Assembly (NCBI RefSeq): GCF_900091585.1
Contig: NZ_FMHT01000003.1
Coordinates: forward strand, 4,455,501-4,519,500
Origin: Micromonospora nigra
Lineage (GTDB): Bacteria > Actinomycetota > Actinomycetes > Mycobacteriales > Micromonosporaceae
DNA: 64,000 bases
Direction of reading: 5' to 3'
The stretch's first letter is position 1. The number at the start of each line of letters is the position of its first letter. The notes below the pieces were generated by a model. That model ran no database searches. It had not been told where the DNA came from and was given only the letters and a program-made list of their open reading frames with translations. A program made the translations under genes and the position numbers. Positions 63,351 to 64,000 of the stretch are shown piece after piece.

Positions 63351-64000
63351 GTGCATCTCAAGAGCCTGACGGTGAAGGGCTTCAAGTCCTTCGCCTCCGC
63401 GACGACGCTGAAGCTGGAGCCGGGCATCACCTGCGTGGTCGGCCCGAACGGCTCCGGCAAGTCCAACGTCGTCGACGCCATCGCCTGGGTGCTCGGCGAG
63501 CAGGGCGCGAAGGCGCTGCGCGGCGGCAAGATGGAGGACGTCATCTTCGCCGGCACCGCCGGCCGGGCCCCGCTGGGCCGGGCCGAGGTGACCCTGACGA
63601 TCGACAACACCGACGGTGCGCTGCCGATCGAGTACACCGAGGTCTCCATCACCCGTCGGATGTTCCGCTCCGGCGAGAGCGAGTACGAGATCAACGGCGA
63701 CACCTGCCGCCTGCTCGACATCCAGGAACTGCTCAGCGACTCCGGCATCGGCCGGGAGATGCACATCATCGTCGGGCAGGGCCGCCTCGACGGCATGCTG
63801 CACGCCAAGCCGGAGGACCGGCGGGCGTTCATCGAGGAGGCGGCCGGCGTCCTCAAGCACCGCAAGCGCAAGGAGAAGGCGCTGCGGAAGCTCGACGCGA
63901 TGCAGACCAACCTCAACCGGCTCACCGACCTCACCGCCGAGCTGCGCCGCCAGCTCAAGCCCCTGGGCCGGCAGGCCGAGGTGGCCCGCCGGGCCGCCGC
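63351..64000 (+). CDS. smc: Chromosome segregation protein SMC, N-terminal part
   Basis: Chromosome-condensing ATPase; only the first 216 codons lie in the window and the frame is open at the end. GTG 63351 follows GAGAAG. The N-terminal head has the Walker [39 protein letters not shown], the Q-loop region and [23 protein letters not shown], then the start of the coiled coil ([23 protein letters not shown]). This is a standard actinobacterial neighbour of rnc-mutM. Confidence 0.96.
   Translation, partial: MHLKSLTVKGFKSFASATTLKLEPGITCVVGPNGSGKSNVVDAIAWVLGEQGAKALRGGKMEDVIFAGTAGRAPLGRAEVTLTIDNTDGALPIEYTEVSITRRMFRSGESEYEINGDTCRLLDIQELLSDSGIGREMHIIVGQGRLDGMLHAKPEDRRAFIEEAAGVLKHRKRKEKALRKLDAMQTNLNRLTDLTAELRRQLKPLGRQAEVARRAA

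Overview
The window is about 72% G+C and reads as a core chromosomal segment of an actinobacterium. I infer a member of the Micromonosporaceae, most likely a Micromonospora. The clues are the base composition, the many GTG starts, the ilvBNC-serA-leuB-ilvE-cimA gene order, an NdgR-type IclR gene divergent from leuCD, a Lys/Ala-tailed HU protein, an F420-pathway CofC next to ppk, and an XRE/DUF397 pair. No prophage, insertion sequence, CRISPR array or plasmid function was seen. I did not find an obviously new multi-gene system; the interest is mostly in regulation, gene decay and repeats.

Region 1 (1-13.6 kb and 24.3-27.2 kb) is branched-chain amino acid synthesis. ilvB-ilvN-ilvC, serA, leuB, ilvE and cimA, with leuC-leuD further on, give the citramalate route to 2-ketobutyrate (CimA, LeuCD, LeuB) plus the shared IlvBN, IlvC and IlvE steps. 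Only leuA, ilvD and ilvA are absent. Both ilvB and cimA are preceded by a very short leader peptide ORF rich in Val/Leu/Ile codons, then two hairpins, the second ending in a T tract. These look like transcription attenuators, and the ilvB leader peptide probably begins at the transcript 5' end. Interspersed are apbE, a tyrosine phosphatase, a PRC-barrel protein and an unknown small protein.

Region 2 (13.6-24.3 kb) holds a membrane EEP-family hydrolase, an exported unknown protein, a moxR-DUF58-VWA operon followed by a membrane-anchored serine protease, an ArfB-like ribosome rescue factor, two poorly known proteins, a fumarylacetoacetase-family hydrolase, one tRNA-Gln and two identical tRNA-Glu genes.

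Region 3 (27-46 kb) holds hupB, a large membrane EEP protein, mutT1, ppk (with a PHO-box-like repeat), cofC, plsC-gpsA, a PLP lyase, a decayed HemK-like methyltransferase, a ROK kinase with a probable 3' frameshift, a DUF397/XRE pair, a TPR-AAA ATPase, ddl, a Lrp-like sensor with DUF3515, thiL and a GNAT gene.

Region 4 (46-64 kb) is a conserved housekeeping block: rpmB, the DAK2 kinase gene, recG, an LPXTG surface protein, rsmD-coaD, a DivIVA-like protein, DUF177-rpmF-plsX-rnc-mutM, an MMPL transporter, a degenerate GH114-like lipoprotein, a CAP-domain protein, a small coiled-coil protein with a palindromic operator, and the start of smc.

Short GC-rich tandem repeats, different in sequence at each locus, recur at gene 3' ends and intergenic gaps and sometimes include the stop codon. 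Strong GC hairpins without long T tracts serve as likely terminators between many transcription units.
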